DNA from: FEN-1219 sp039933105
GTDB lineage: Bacteria > Pseudomonadota > Gammaproteobacteria > Steroidobacterales > Rariloculaceae
DNA: 64,000 bases
Direction of reading: 5' to 3'
Assembly (NCBI GenBank): GCA_039933105.1
Contig: JBDTOT010000017.1
Coordinates: 1 to 64,000 of the forward strand
Position numbers and translations under genes: made by a program. The notes under the pieces were generated by a model. It was given only the letters and a program-made list of their open reading frames with translations. It was not told the DNA's origin and did not search any database. Positions 36,460 through 45,323 of the stretch are shown one piece after another; the first letter of the stretch is position 1, and each line of letters begins with the position of its first letter.

Positions 36460-37173
36460 GTGGAAGAAGCTGAGTTCGACAAGTTCGCTGCCGAGTACCG
36501 TACGCTGCACGCCGAAAGCATCAAAGCCTCGGGCGAGAGCCCCGAGTACTTCGCGGAGTACAAGATCATCGACGTGGCCGCGGAGCTCGCACGCGCGCGC
36601 GACGGCGCTGTCGATCGCGCCGCGGTGCTCGATTTCGGCGCCGGCGTCGGGTACTCGGTGCCGTTCTTCGGGCGCCACATGTCGCGCGCCCGCGTGACCT
36701 GCCTCGATGTGTCGCAGAAGAGTCTCGACATCGGCGCGGCCAGGCACGGCGGTGTCGCGGATTTTCGCCACTTCGACGGTAAGCGCATCCCGTATGCAGA
36801 TAGCACGTTCGATGTCGCGCTTGCGTCCTGCGTGTTTCACCACATTCCGCACTCCGAGCACGTGGCGTTGCTGGCCGAGATCCGGCGGGTGCTCACGCCC
36901 AACGGCCAGCTGTTCGTTTTTGAGCACAATCCATTGAATCCGTTAACGCGCCACGCGGTGAACACCTGTATCTTCGACGAGCATGCCGTGCTCATCGGCG
37001 CGCCGACCATGCGCCGACGGTCCCTGGCCGCGGGTTTTGCAGCCGCGGACGTGCGTTACCGGATCTTCTTTCCGCACTGGGCGCGTGGTTTGCGGCCGAC
37101 CGAGAAGTGGCTCACTTGGCTACCGCTCGGCGCGCAGTACTATGTGCGGGCGACAAAGGCTTTGGGGGGTTGA
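36460..37173 (+). CDS. Class I SAM-dependent methyltransferase of the glycan cassette
   Basis: 237 residues. Motif I is VLDFGAGVGYSVPFF, followed by CLDVSQKSL, the PYADSTFDVALASCVFHHIP signature and VLTPNGQLFVFEH. GTG start with AGGGG upstream. It lies within the GtrB-GtrA-deacetylase run, so it probably methylates the sugar or a lipid carrier during surface polysaccharide modification. Its last base overlaps the next gene (TGATG). Confidence 0.84.
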   Translation: MEEAEFDKFAAEYRTLHAESIKASGESPEYFAEYKIIDVAAELARARDGAVDRAAVLDFGAGVGYSVPFFGRHMSRARVTCLDVSQKSLDIGAARHGGVADFRHFDGKRIPYADSTFDVALASCVFHHIPHSEHVALLAEIRRVLTPNGQLFVFEHNPLNPLTRHAVNTCIFDEHAVLIGAPTMRRRSLAAGFAAADVRYRIFFPHWARGLRPTEKWLTWLPLGAQYYVRATKALGG

Positions 37174-38693
37174 TGCGGGCGTTGATTTTCGCCGCCGTGC
37201 TGGCCTTGCTACCGGTGGCGGTGTACTGGCAAACCGCAACTCACGAGTACGGGTTCCGTGACGATTACGCGCATCTGCGCGAATCGCACGAAGAGCCTTC
37301 GAAGCTCGTTGCCCTGACTTCGTCCAACGGCCGGCCGGTTTATGGCGCGGTGCTCGTTGCGTCGTTGCAGGGTGTGGACGACGTGCGGGACCTCGTGCGG
37401 CTGCGTTTCATCAGCGTCACGTTGCTATCTGCGGTTGGGCTCGTGCTCTGGGCGTTTCTGCGCCGCTACGGTTGGGGCGATCTCGAAGCTGCAGCGATCG
37501 GCGTCGGAGTCGCCTTGTTGCCCGGCGCGCAGGTGGTCGTCGGTTGGGCCATCGCCTGGCCCATAGCCCTCGGTCTCTTGGCTGCATTGCTCGGCTTCTG
37601 GCTCGTCGAAGCGCACCTTAGTAGAAGCGGTACGCGGCGCGTCGCCGGCGTGCTCGCGGGTGCGGCGCTCTATCTCATCGCGGGCCTCACTTATCAGACG
37701 AGCGCGTTGTTCGCAATCGTGCCGCTCGCGGCGCTGCTGCTCGTGCGCGAGGACGAACGGCCCTTGGGTCACGCGCGCTGGGTCGTCACGCACATCGGCG
37801 TATTGTTTGTGAGCCTCGTAGTTGGCTTGCTGGCCATGGACGTGGTCTTCAGCGAAAGCCTGGTGCCGGCGGCCGCGCGCATGCGCATCGAGCCGCATCC
37901 GTTCTTGAAGCTCTTGTGGTTCGTACGCAATCCCCTGCCGAACGCGCTGGGGTTGTTCGAGCTGCGCGACGGGGCCGCGACGCAGCTGTCGTTCTGGATT
38001 GTCACCACGATGTTCGGCGCTATCATGACGCTTGGCCTTTTTTACGGTGGAAATGGCCGCTTGCAAAAGCTGCGTTGGCTGTTTTGTCTACTCGCGCTGC
38101 CGTTCGTTGCGCACAGCGTGAGTCTCGCAGCTAGCTCGCAGGCGATCGGTTATCGCACGCTGTTGCCGCTGTCGGGCCTGTTCCTGGTGCTGTTGGTGTT
38201 CGCGATGCGCGCCGTAGGGCGAGCGGGTAGCGTCCGCCCGGCCACGCAGGCTACTGCGCTAGGCGTGCTCGTGTTCTCCGCGGCGGTGCTCGCGCACCAC
38301 AATTCATACACGTTGATCGCGGAGCCGCAGGGTCGGGAGTGGCAGCTATTCCACGCGGCCGCGGCGCAACTACGGCTCGCGCCGGACACCGACGTCTATA
38401 TCGTCCGGCCCACGGTCGACGATCGCTCGACGGAGGAGCTGTACGACGACGAGTTCGGTTCGCTATCTTCCGACGCGGACTGGGCAGCCAAGGAGATGTT
38501 CAAGACGGCGCTGCGAGAGCGATTCCCCGCGACCGTCGCGGACGGCAGGTCGTATCGGCTCGAGACCGGTTGGCTGCCGCCGACGCAGCCCGGGAATTAC
38601 GACCTCGTGCTCGACGTGCGCCGCCTGAAGAACGAAGGCGATCGCACGGTGGCTGCGGCCATGGGCCAAGAACCTACTGCTTTGCGACGCTGA
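37173..38693 (+). CDS. Multi-pass membrane protein, putative GT-C glycosyltransferase (GtrII-like)
   Basis: 506 residues with about 10-11 hydrophobic segments and a soluble C-terminal domain (about 400-506). After the first helix comes FRDDYAHLRESH, an acidic DD motif where GT-C enzymes place their catalytic Asp. Such proteins transfer the undecaprenyl-linked sugar to the O-antigen on the periplasmic side. With GtrB and GtrA upstream, this completes the three-part Gtr layout. GGGGGG precedes the ATG. The 3' end overlaps the convergent aldehyde dehydrogenase by 20 bases. Confidence 0.72.
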   Translation: MRALIFAAVLALLPVAVYWQTATHEYGFRDDYAHLRESHEEPSKLVALTSSNGRPVYGAVLVASLQGVDDVRDLVRLRFISVTLLSAVGLVLWAFLRRYGWGDLEAAAIGVGVALLPGAQVVVGWAIAWPIALGLLAALLGFWLVEAHLSRSGTRRVAGVLAGAALYLIAGLTYQTSALFAIVPLAALLLVREDERPLGHARWVVTHIGVLFVSLVVGLLAMDVVFSESLVPAAARMRIEPHPFLKLLWFVRNPLPNALGLFELRDGAATQLSFWIVTTMFGAIMTLGLFYGGNGRLQKLRWLFCLLALPFVAHSVSLAASSQAIGYRTLLPLSGLFLVLLVFAMRAVGRAGSVRPATQATALGVLVFSAAVLAHHNSYTLIAEPQGREWQLFHAAAAQLRLAPDTDVYIVRPTVDDRSTEELYDDEFGSLSSDADWAAKEMFKTALRERFPATVADGRSYRLETGWLPPTQPGNYDLVLDVRRLKNEGDRTVAAAMGQEPTALRR

Positions 38694-40113
38694 CGACCTC
38701 GGGCTCCATGTAGCTCTTGAGGCCGAGCGACGAATACGCGCGACCGAGCCCGGATTCCTTGGCGCCGCCGAACGGTACGAATGCCGACGTTGCGCGGTGC
38801 TGGTTGACCCACGCGGTGCCCACTTCCAGCCGCGCCGCAATCTCCGCGCCGCGTTGCGTGTCCTTGGCCCACACCGAGCCGCTCAAACCGTAGCGCGTGT
38901 CGTTGGCGCGGCGCAGCGCGTCCTCGACGTCGCTGAACTTCATGATCGGCACGATCGGACCGAACTGCTCCTCTTGGACGAGGCGGCTCGATTCGTCGAT
39001 ATCGGTCACGAGCGTCGGCGGCAGGAAGTAGCCGGGCCCTTGAGGAATTTCGCCACCGGTCAGGAATTTCGCGCCGGATTTCTTCGTGTCGTCGATGAGG
39101 GCGACGACCTTGTCGTACTGCATCTTGTTCTGCAGCGGACCCAAGTCCGTGCTGGGGTCGAGGCCATTACCGATTTTTGTCTTCTTCGCCTCGGCGACGA
39201 GTGCGGCGCACAGCTCGTCGTAGATGCTCTCGTGCGCATAGATGCGTTTGATGGCCATGCAGACTTGGCCGCTGTTCACGAACGACGCGAAGAACACTTT
39301 CTTTGCGATCGCTTTCGGGTCGACGTCGTCCAAGATGATGGCCGGGTCGTTGCCGCCGAGCTCGAGCGTGACTCGTTTCATCGTAGCGGCTGCGCTTGCC
39401 AGCACCTTCTTGCCGGTGGCGACAGAGCCAGTGAACGAGATCTTGTCTACCCCCGAGTGCTCGGTCATCCACGCGCCGAGCTCGTCGCCCCCGGCGATCA
39501 CGTTGACCACTCCAGGTGGAAACACGTCCTTCAGCAGCTCCGCGACCTTGAGCGTGGTGAGCGGCGTGTACGGCGACGGCTTCAACACCACGGTGTTGCC
39601 CGTGTACAGAGCTGAAACGAGCGGGCCGAGCGCGAGGCTAATCGGTGCGTTCCATGGCGTGATGATGCCGACGACCCCCAGAGGCCGGTAACGCAACTCG
39701 ATGTGACTGTGCTTGTCGTCGACGAGCACCTCGGTCGGGATCTCGATGCCGACCATGCCATCCGATTGCGCCGTGCCACGATCGATCTCGGCCGCCGACT
39801 GCGCCAGCGGCTTGCCCTGTTCGCGAGTCAGCAGCTCGGCGAGCTCGGCTTGATGCGCGCGCAAGACCTCAGAGCTTTTCTTCACGAGCGCTGCGCGCTC
39901 GGAAAATGATTTAGCACGCCACGCGCCAAATGCCGCGCGTGCGGCCTTCACTGCGCGGTCGAGCTGTGACCGATTCGCTGCGGGGCAGCGGGCGAAGACC
40001 TCGCCCAGCGCCGGATTGATGACGTCGAGCGCGAGCTCGCTTTGCTCGAGCTTGCCGTCGATCAGCAAAGAAAAATCCGTTCGTAACGTCATGCTCTCTG
40101 CGCGTTGCGCCAT
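38674..40113 (-). CDS. NAD(P)-dependent aldehyde dehydrogenase
   Basis: 479 residues, the family size. The nucleotide-binding region has GIITPWNAPISL and KPSPYTPLTT, the glycine-rich FTGSVATGKKV, the Glu in TLELGGNDPA and the catalytic Cys in NSGQVCMAIKRIY. EEQFGPIVPI closes the fold. The start at 40113 has AGGAGG 7 bases upstream. It is divergent from ligC with about 228 bp between, so it probably shares control with the protocatechuate genes. Oxidation of aromatic aldehydes such as vanillin or 4-hydroxybenzaldehyde to feed protocatechuate is a reasonable guess. Confidence 0.92.
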   Translation of the reverse strand: MAQRAESMTLRTDFSLLIDGKLEQSELALDVINPALGEVFARCPAANRSQLDRAVKAARAAFGAWRAKSFSERAALVKKSSEVLRAHQAELAELLTREQGKPLAQSAAEIDRGTAQSDGMVGIEIPTEVLVDDKHSHIELRYRPLGVVGIITPWNAPISLALGPLVSALYTGNTVVLKPSPYTPLTTLKVAELLKDVFPPGVVNVIAGGDELGAWMTEHSGVDKISFTGSVATGKKVLASAAATMKRVTLELGGNDPAIILDDVDPKAIAKKVFFASFVNSGQVCMAIKRIYAHESIYDELCAALVAEAKKTKIGNGLDPSTDLGPLQNKMQYDKVVALIDDTKKSGAKFLTGGEIPQGPGYFLPPTLVTDIDESSRLVQEEQFGPIVPIMKFSDVEDALRRANDTRYGLSGSVWAKDTQRGAEIAARLEVGTAWVNQHRATSAFVPFGGAKESGLGRAYSSLGLKSYMEPEVVSVAKQ

Positions 40114-40145
40114 GGTAGGTGCCTCCTGCCAGCTCGTTTTCGCTA

Positions 40146-40162
40146 CGCTGCCAGCGGCAGCG
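40146..40162. promoter_or_regulatory. 7-bp perfect dyad in the ALDH/ligC intergenic region
   Basis: CGCTGCC and GGCAGCG are separated by AGC in the 228-bp gap between the divergent aldehyde dehydrogenase and ligC. It lies close to the aldehyde dehydrogenase start. It could be an operator or simply an mRNA hairpin. No promoter hexamers could be assigned with confidence. Confidence 0.3.
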
Positions 40163-40341
40163 AGCGGTGTCGGTCAGCGGGTTCGCGGCCTAAAGCCGCT
40201 GTGCTAACCTTGATTGCTCGAAATAATACACGAACGAGCTCGAAGCGAACTTCCCGGTCCTGGAACCAACACTGGCTCGATGCCGAATCGGCGCGGCCAG
40301 ACGGATCGGATTTCGAACCGGCAATCAAACGGAGAGTGGCA

Positions 40342-41286
40342 ATGAAGATCGTAATGGTCGGTCAGGGCGCTTTTGGCCGCAAACACCTCGATGGACTCAA
40401 GAACATTGCCGGCGTCGAGGTCGCGAGCCTCGTCGGCGGCAGTAAAGAGTCGACGGCTGAGGTTGCGAAACAGTACGGTATTCCACACTCCACGACGAAC
40501 CTGGCCGAGGCGCTGGCGCTGCCCGGAGTGGACGCTGCGATCCTGACATCGCCGACGCAGGTGCATGCGGCGCAGGCGGAGCAGGTCATGAAGGCCGGCA
40601 AGCACGTCGAGATCGAGATCCCGATCGCCGATTCGCTGGCCGATGCACAGCGCATCCTCGCGACGCAGAAGGCCACGGGCAAAATTGCGATGGCAGGTCA
40701 CACGCGGCGCTTCAATCCGTCGCATCAATGGGTTCACAAACGCATCCAAGCCGGCGAGCTGAAGCTTCAGCAGCTTGTGGTGCAGACATTCTTCTTCCGG
40801 CGCACGAACATGAACCTCGAGGGTAAGCCGCGCAGCTGGACCGACCATTTGCTGTGGCACCACGCGTGTCACACGGTCGACCTGTTTCAGCATCAGACTG
40901 GCGAGACGGCTTCAGTGGTGCACATGCTGCAAGGTCCTCTGCATCCCGATCTCAAGATCGCGATGGACATGAGCATCAGCATGCGCACGCCCGGAGGCGC
41001 TGTTTGCACGCTGTCGTTGTCATTCAACAACGATGGTCCGCAGGGCACGTTCTTTCGCTACATCTGCGACAACGGCACGTACGTCGCGCGTTACGACGAC
41101 TTATTCGACGGCAAGGACCAGAAGATCGACCTGTCGAAAGTCGATGTCTCGATGAACGGCATCGAATTGCAGGACCGCGAGTTCGTCGCCGCCATCCGCG
41201 AGGGCCGCGAGCCGCGTTCGAGCGTGGTACAGGTGCTGCCGGCGATGGAGACGCTCGATCGGCTGGAGAAAAGCCTCAATGCGTGA
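40342..41286 (+). CDS. ligC: 4-carboxy-2-hydroxymuconate-6-semialdehyde dehydrogenase
   Basis: 314 residues of the Gfo/Idh/MocA fold. The Rossmann motif is MVGQGAFGRKHLDGL; EIEIPIADS and GHTRRFNPSHQWVH follow, with HHACHTVDLF later. These segments are those I recall for LigC, which oxidises CHMS (as its cyclic hemiacetal) to 2-pyrone-4,6-dicarboxylate using NADP. GGAGAG is 5 bases before the ATG. It overlaps ligI by 8 bases, so the two consecutive pathway enzymes are made together. The start could not lie further upstream without a long basic tail. Confidence 0.87.
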   Translation: MKIVMVGQGAFGRKHLDGLKNIAGVEVASLVGGSKESTAEVAKQYGIPHSTTNLAEALALPGVDAAILTSPTQVHAAQAEQVMKAGKHVEIEIPIADSLADAQRILATQKATGKIAMAGHTRRFNPSHQWVHKRIQAGELKLQQLVVQTFFFRRTNMNLEGKPRSWTDHLLWHHACHTVDLFQHQTGETASVVHMLQGPLHPDLKIAMDMSISMRTPGGAVCTLSLSFNNDGPQGTFFRYICDNGTYVARYDDLFDGKDQKIDLSKVDVSMNGIELQDREFVAAIREGREPRSSVVQVLPAMETLDRLEKSLNA

Positions 41287-42157
41287 AATTCCGGTTTGCA
41301 TGGCGCCGGACGCGAATACCCGGACGCCGAAGTATCGTCCGCCGCATGGCGCCTGCGACGCGCATTGCCACATCTTCGGCCCCAGCGACAAATATCCGTA
41401 CGCGACCGATCGCAGCTACACGCCACCCGATGCGCCGCTCGAACGCTTCGTGCAGTTGCAGAAGACGTTGGGGCTCACGCGCGCCGTGCTCGTGAACGCG
41501 AGCTGCCACGGCGTGGACAACACGGTGATCCTGGATGCCATCGCCGGTAGCGGCGGCCGTTACCGCGGCGTCGCGAACGTCGATGCGAGCTTCACGGACA
41601 AGGATTTCGAGACGTTGCATGCGGGCGGCGTCCGCGGCATCCGCTTCAACTTCGTGCGTCATCTCGGCGGCACGCCGGATATGGACGAATTCCAGCGTCT
41701 CGTTGCGCGCGCGGCCGACTTCGACTGGCACGTCGTGTTGCACTTCGACGCGATCGATCTGCTCGAGTTCGACGACCTGCTGCGCACTCTGCCCGTGCCG
41801 TTCATCATTGATCACATGGGCCGCGTGCCGACCAAAGACGGCCTAGATCAGAAGCCGTTCAAGGTGCTGCTGAACGCGGCGCGCATGGACAATTGCTGGG
41901 TCAAGATTTGCGGCGCAGAACGCATCTCTTCGCAAGGCCCGCCGTTTACCGATGCGGTGCCGTTCGGTCAGGCGTTACTCGAGGTCGCGCCCGACCGAAT
42001 CCTCTGGGGTACGGACTGGCCGCATCCGAACATCAAGAAGCACATGCCGAACGACGGCGACCTCGTCGATCTGATTCCGCTGTTCATGCCGGATCCGAAA
42101 TTGCAGCGTAAGGTGCTCGTCGATAACCCGCACCGGCTCTACGGTTTTACGGGCTGA
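41279..42157 (+). CDS. ligI: 2-pyrone-4,6-dicarboxylate lactonase
   Basis: 292-residue amidohydrolase-fold enzyme. ACDAHCHIFGPSDKYPY near residue 30 holds the HxH motif and is strongly LigI-like. RGIRFNFVRHLGG, VVLHFDAID, FIIDHMGR and WGTDWPHPNI supply the remaining active-site His and Asp. LigI hydrolyses 2-pyrone-4,6-dicarboxylate to 4-oxalomesaconate without a metal. It follows ligC by overlap. The next gene is convergent. Confidence 0.92.
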   Translation: MREIPVCMAPDANTRTPKYRPPHGACDAHCHIFGPSDKYPYATDRSYTPPDAPLERFVQLQKTLGLTRAVLVNASCHGVDNTVILDAIAGSGGRYRGVANVDASFTDKDFETLHAGGVRGIRFNFVRHLGGTPDMDEFQRLVARAADFDWHVVLHFDAIDLLEFDDLLRTLPVPFIIDHMGRVPTKDGLDQKPFKVLLNAARMDNCWVKICGAERISSQGPPFTDAVPFGQALLEVAPDRILWGTDWPHPNIKKHMPNDGDLVDLIPLFMPDPKLQRKVLVDNPHRLYGFTG

Positions 42158-42184
42158 ACCGAGCCGCGTTTGGAGTTGATGGCG

Positions 42185-43054
42185 TCACGCCACGTAAGGC
42201 GCTGCGCCGGCCCACATCAATCGTGCGAGGCGACCGAGGCGCAGGCGGTTCATGTCGGCGCCGACATAGCGTTCCAGCAGCTCTTGCGGGTCGAGATCGC
42301 GTGCGACTGCAAAGCCGGTGTCGGTGAGGGCGGCGACGAGCTCGGCCGGCACGAAGTGCGAGAGCCACGGTTCGCCCACCGCGCTGACGCGCGCCGCGAG
42401 TGCGTCGTAGGCCAACCGTTCGGGAAGGCTCAAGAGCTCCGGTGCGATCGAGTAGTCGAATGCGATGCCCCCCGCTGCGGCCGTCACGCCGGCGACGTAA
42501 CGCAGCGTCGCGAAGACTGCGTCGACGTTCAGATATTGCGTGACGCCGAGCCACGAGAAAACGGCTCCAGAGTGCGCGTCGAAACCGGCCGCCGCGAGCA
42601 CGCCTTCGAGCGGCTCGCACGTAAGGTCGGCGGCGACGAGCTTCAGGTGCGCAGGCGCGTCGATGCCCGCGGCTGCGAGCAGATCGCGCTTCCATGCTTG
42701 CGTTGCAGGGTGATCCACTTCCCAAATCGTCACGGGCGGCTCTGCCGCTGAACGGTACGCGAGCGTGTCGAGCCCGGCGCCGAGGATGACAACTTGCCGC
42801 ACACCGGCTGTGCGCGCCTGCGCGATCTGCTCCTCGGCGAGTCTCGCGCGGACGGCCATGAAGGCCCGCATCTGCGGCGCGAAGCGCGTCGTATCGTATT
42901 GTGCGGGATCCGCGCGGAACGCGCCTTCCGCCTTCGATCCCAAAATCCGGACAGCCAGCGGATCGACGAACACGACAGGCTTGTCGAGCAGTTGATGTGC
43001 TGCGCGGTGCAATGCAACGCGCAGCGCGGTACGACTAGCTTGCGCCGGTATCAC
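42185..43054 (-). CDS. SAM-dependent methyltransferase (TIGR00027/leucine carboxyl methyltransferase-like)
   Basis: 289 residues. VVFVDPLAVRILG at the N-terminus, QVVILGAGLDTLAYR (motif I), TIWEVDHPATQAWK and FSWLGVTQYL are the hallmark order of the TIGR00027 family. Members are thought to O-methylate small molecules. It follows ligB on the same strand after 34 bases, as the last gene of the modB-modC-VOC-ligA-ligB run. In that setting a role with hydroxylated aromatics is possible, but unproven. Confidence 0.85.
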   Translation of the reverse strand: MIPAQASRTALRVALHRAAHQLLDKPVVFVDPLAVRILGSKAEGAFRADPAQYDTTRFAPQMRAFMAVRARLAEEQIAQARTAGVRQVVILGAGLDTLAYRSAAEPPVTIWEVDHPATQAWKRDLLAAAGIDAPAHLKLVAADLTCEPLEGVLAAAGFDAHSGAVFSWLGVTQYLNVDAVFATLRYVAGVTAAAGGIAFDYSIAPELLSLPERLAYDALAARVSAVGEPWLSHFVPAELVAALTDTGFAVARDLDPQELLERYVGADMNRLRLGRLARLMWAGAAPYVA

Positions 43055-43088
43055 CTGCGATCAGGCGCGGACTCGCGCCCGCGGCCGC

Positions 43089-43928
43089 TCACGCGGTCTC
43101 GAGGATGATGTGGCCCACTCCGGTAGACGACGCGGGCACATGATAGAAACGATACAGCTCGCGCACACGCTCGCCGAGCGCCCCGCGCATGATCAGCCAC
43201 ATCACGAGCTCGATGGCTTCAGCGCCGGCGTCGCGCAGGTACTCGATCGGCGGAATGCGGGAGAGCCGCTCCGGGTCACGCGTGAGATCGTCCAAGAACG
43301 CCTTGTCGAACGGCGTGTTGATGAGCCCCGCGCGCGGGCCCTGGATCTGGTGCGACATGCCGCCCGTACCGAAGATCACCACGCGCAAGTCCTCGTCCCA
43401 GCTCTCGACGGCTTTCTTGATGGCTTTGCCGAGCATGTAGCAGCGATGACCCGTCGGCGCCGGATACTGGATCACGTTCACGGCCAGCGGGATCACGCGC
43501 ACGGGCCACGCGTTCGGCTGGCCGTACAGCAGCGACATGGGCACCGTGAGGCCGTGGTCGACCTGCATCTCGTTTACGATCGTCATGTCGAACTCGTCGA
43601 GTACGAGCGATTGCACCATGTGGGCCGCGAGCTCGGGATAGCCCTTCACCACGGGCACCGGGCGCGCGCCCCAGCCCTCGTCGGCGATTGGGAACTCGGC
43701 TCCGCAGCCGAGCGCGAACGTGGGGATGATTTTGAAATCGAACGCGTTGACGTGGTCGTTGTAGACGACGATCGCGACGTCCGGCGCCGTCTCGGCCATC
43801 CACTGTTTGGCGGGCTCGTAGCCCTTGAACAACGGAGTCCAGTACGGCTCCGTGGTCTTCCCGTTGTCGAGTGCCGCGCCGATCGCAGGTGTATGTGAAG
43901 TGCCGACACCGGCGATGATCTTCGCCAT
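43089..43928 (-). CDS. ligB: Protocatechuate 4,5-dioxygenase beta (catalytic) subunit
   Basis: 279 residues. AGVGTSHTPAIG has the first Fe ligand His; YNDHVNAFDF carries the second. VNEMQVDHGLTVPMSLLYG and VIFGTGGMSHQIQGPRAGLIN are LigB/GalA hallmarks. The catalytic His and the Glu ligand are in place by position. The ATG overlaps the ligA stop (TGATG). Together they cleave protocatechuate between carbons 4 and 5 to CHMS, the LigC substrate. Gallate or 3-O-methylgallate could also be used by close relatives. Confidence 0.9.
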   Translation of the reverse strand: MAKIIAGVGTSHTPAIGAALDNGKTTEPYWTPLFKGYEPAKQWMAETAPDVAIVVYNDHVNAFDFKIIPTFALGCGAEFPIADEGWGARPVPVVKGYPELAAHMVQSLVLDEFDMTIVNEMQVDHGLTVPMSLLYGQPNAWPVRVIPLAVNVIQYPAPTGHRCYMLGKAIKKAVESWDEDLRVVIFGTGGMSHQIQGPRAGLINTPFDKAFLDDLTRDPERLSRIPPIEYLRDAGAEAIELVMWLIMRGALGERVRELYRFYHVPASSTGVGHIILETA

Positions 43929-44323
43929 CAGTCTTTCCTCTCGGATTTCGATCGCCAACCGTCCGGAGAACGTCCGCCTGCCAGCATCATCTTGACGTAA
44001 TCGCTTTCGGCGACGCCGACCATTTGCGACGCCATGAACTGATAGGACTTCTTGTCCGTGAATGCGAGCTTCGCCAGCGCATACGACACGCCGCCGAGCT
44101 GCAGCAGCGTATTCCACGCGCGGTTCGCGACCGCGTCGCGCTGGGCCTCGGTCATCGGAAACTTCTGCAAGTATTTCCGCTCGTCAGCTAGGAACTCGGC
44201 GCGGTTCTCGGCGTGCATCAACGAGTACAGGAACGCATTGAGGTGATATCCCTGGCGCGCGCGCTGCGCGTCGAACACCCAGGTGCCGGGAATGTCTTCG
44301 TATTCTTCGGGTTGCTTGCTCAT
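43928..44323 (-). CDS. ligA: Protocatechuate 4,5-dioxygenase alpha subunit
   Basis: 131 residues from ATG 44323; a TTG at 44359, overlapping the upstream stop, would give 143 residues and align better with LigA length. EYEDIPGTWVFDAQRARQGY is the LigA signature, followed by HAENRAEFLADERKYL and the C-terminal MLAGGRSPDGW. The subunit shapes the active-site lid of LigB. The ligA-ligB order matches the classic pair. Confidence 0.87.
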   Translation of the reverse strand: MSKQPEEYEDIPGTWVFDAQRARQGYHLNAFLYSLMHAENRAEFLADERKYLQKFPMTEAQRDAVANRAWNTLLQLGGVSYALAKLAFTDKKSYQFMASQMVGVAESDYVKMMLAGGRSPDGWRSKSERKD

Positions 44324-44355
44324 GTCGGCGATGAGACCTTTCTGCTCCGGCCGTG

Positions 44356-45303
44356 TCAACTCTTGTTCTTGATCGTGTCGGCACTCTGCACGCCCTTATA
44401 CAAGAGCGAGTCTGCCATGCCTTCGGCCAGGCACCACTCCGCGAACACTTCAGGAGTCTGTTGGAACTCGCCGGGCACCCAACGTTCGTCGACTTGGTCG
44501 GAATCGAAATCGTATTCGGCGGCGCCGCCACACGGCGAGTGGAAGTACCAGAAGTAGCACGACGAAATCGGGTGGCGGCCCGGCCCGAGCGCGGTGCGCC
44601 AGCCGCGGCGCGTCATGTTCAGGCCGCCGCCGAACAGCTCGTGGATGCTGCTGACCTCGAATGCGAGGTGATGAAAGCCGCGCTTCTTGCCGATGTTCAG
44701 CAGGAACAAATCGTGGTGGTGGTTCGATGCTCCGCCGCGGAGGAAGTAGCCGCGGCCAGGGTAACTATCGCTTGCGATGAACCCCAGGCGCTCCGTATAG
44801 AACGGCACCACTTTCTCCGGCTCGTCGATCATGAACACGGTGTGAGTCATTTCGAGTGGGGCGGCGGACGAGAAAAACTGGCCGCGGGTGTTGATGCGAT
44901 CGGGTCGGCCAGGCGTGTTGAACTTGAGCTCCGGTGCCATGATGCGAGTGGCCCGCGCCACGCGAAACGCGATCGCGAAGCCGAGCGGATCGGTCGCGTG
45001 CACCGTGCCGTCCGCGTCTATGCGGATCGGTCGGTCGCGTTCGAGCTCGCTTGCGATCGCGCGCAAATCCGCGGCCGAGGCAACCCCGAACGTGGCCTCG
45101 CGCTGCGTGGCGCCCGGCTCTATCGGTGGCGGTAACGCGGGGTCGTCGGCTGCACGCAGCACGACCGTACCGCCGTTCTTGCTGGTGAACACGGTGGCAC
45201 CGTCCGCCTGGCTCTCAACGAGCCCAAAGTCCGTCCAGAAGCGCCGGCAGATAGCGAGGTCGGTGACACCGAAGGTGGCAGAGTCCAGGTTCGTTACGTT
45301 CAT
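44356..45303 (-). CDS. VOC-fold (glyoxalase/type I extradiol dioxygenase-like) protein
   Basis: 315 residues with two VOC modules (about 1-115 and 145-275). Metal ligands of a type I extradiol dioxygenase are present in the second half: His in EMTHTVFMID, His in RGFHHLAFEV and Glu in GAAEYDFDSD. So the iron or manganese site appears complete. It is translated just ahead of ligA, and its stop overlaps the possible ligA TTG. It may act on a second ring-cleavage substrate or an intermediate of the lig pathway. A glyoxalase role cannot be excluded. Confidence 0.8.
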   Translation of the reverse strand: MNVTNLDSATFGVTDLAICRRFWTDFGLVESQADGATVFTSKNGGTVVLRAADDPALPPPIEPGATQREATFGVASAADLRAIASELERDRPIRIDADGTVHATDPLGFAIAFRVARATRIMAPELKFNTPGRPDRINTRGQFFSSAAPLEMTHTVFMIDEPEKVVPFYTERLGFIASDSYPGRGYFLRGGASNHHHDLFLLNIGKKRGFHHLAFEVSSIHELFGGGLNMTRRGWRTALGPGRHPISSCYFWYFHSPCGGAAEYDFDSDQVDERWVPGEFQQTPEVFAEWCLAEGMADSLLYKGVQSADTIKNKS

Positions 45304-45323
45304 GGCGGTCCGTTTCAGCTCGT

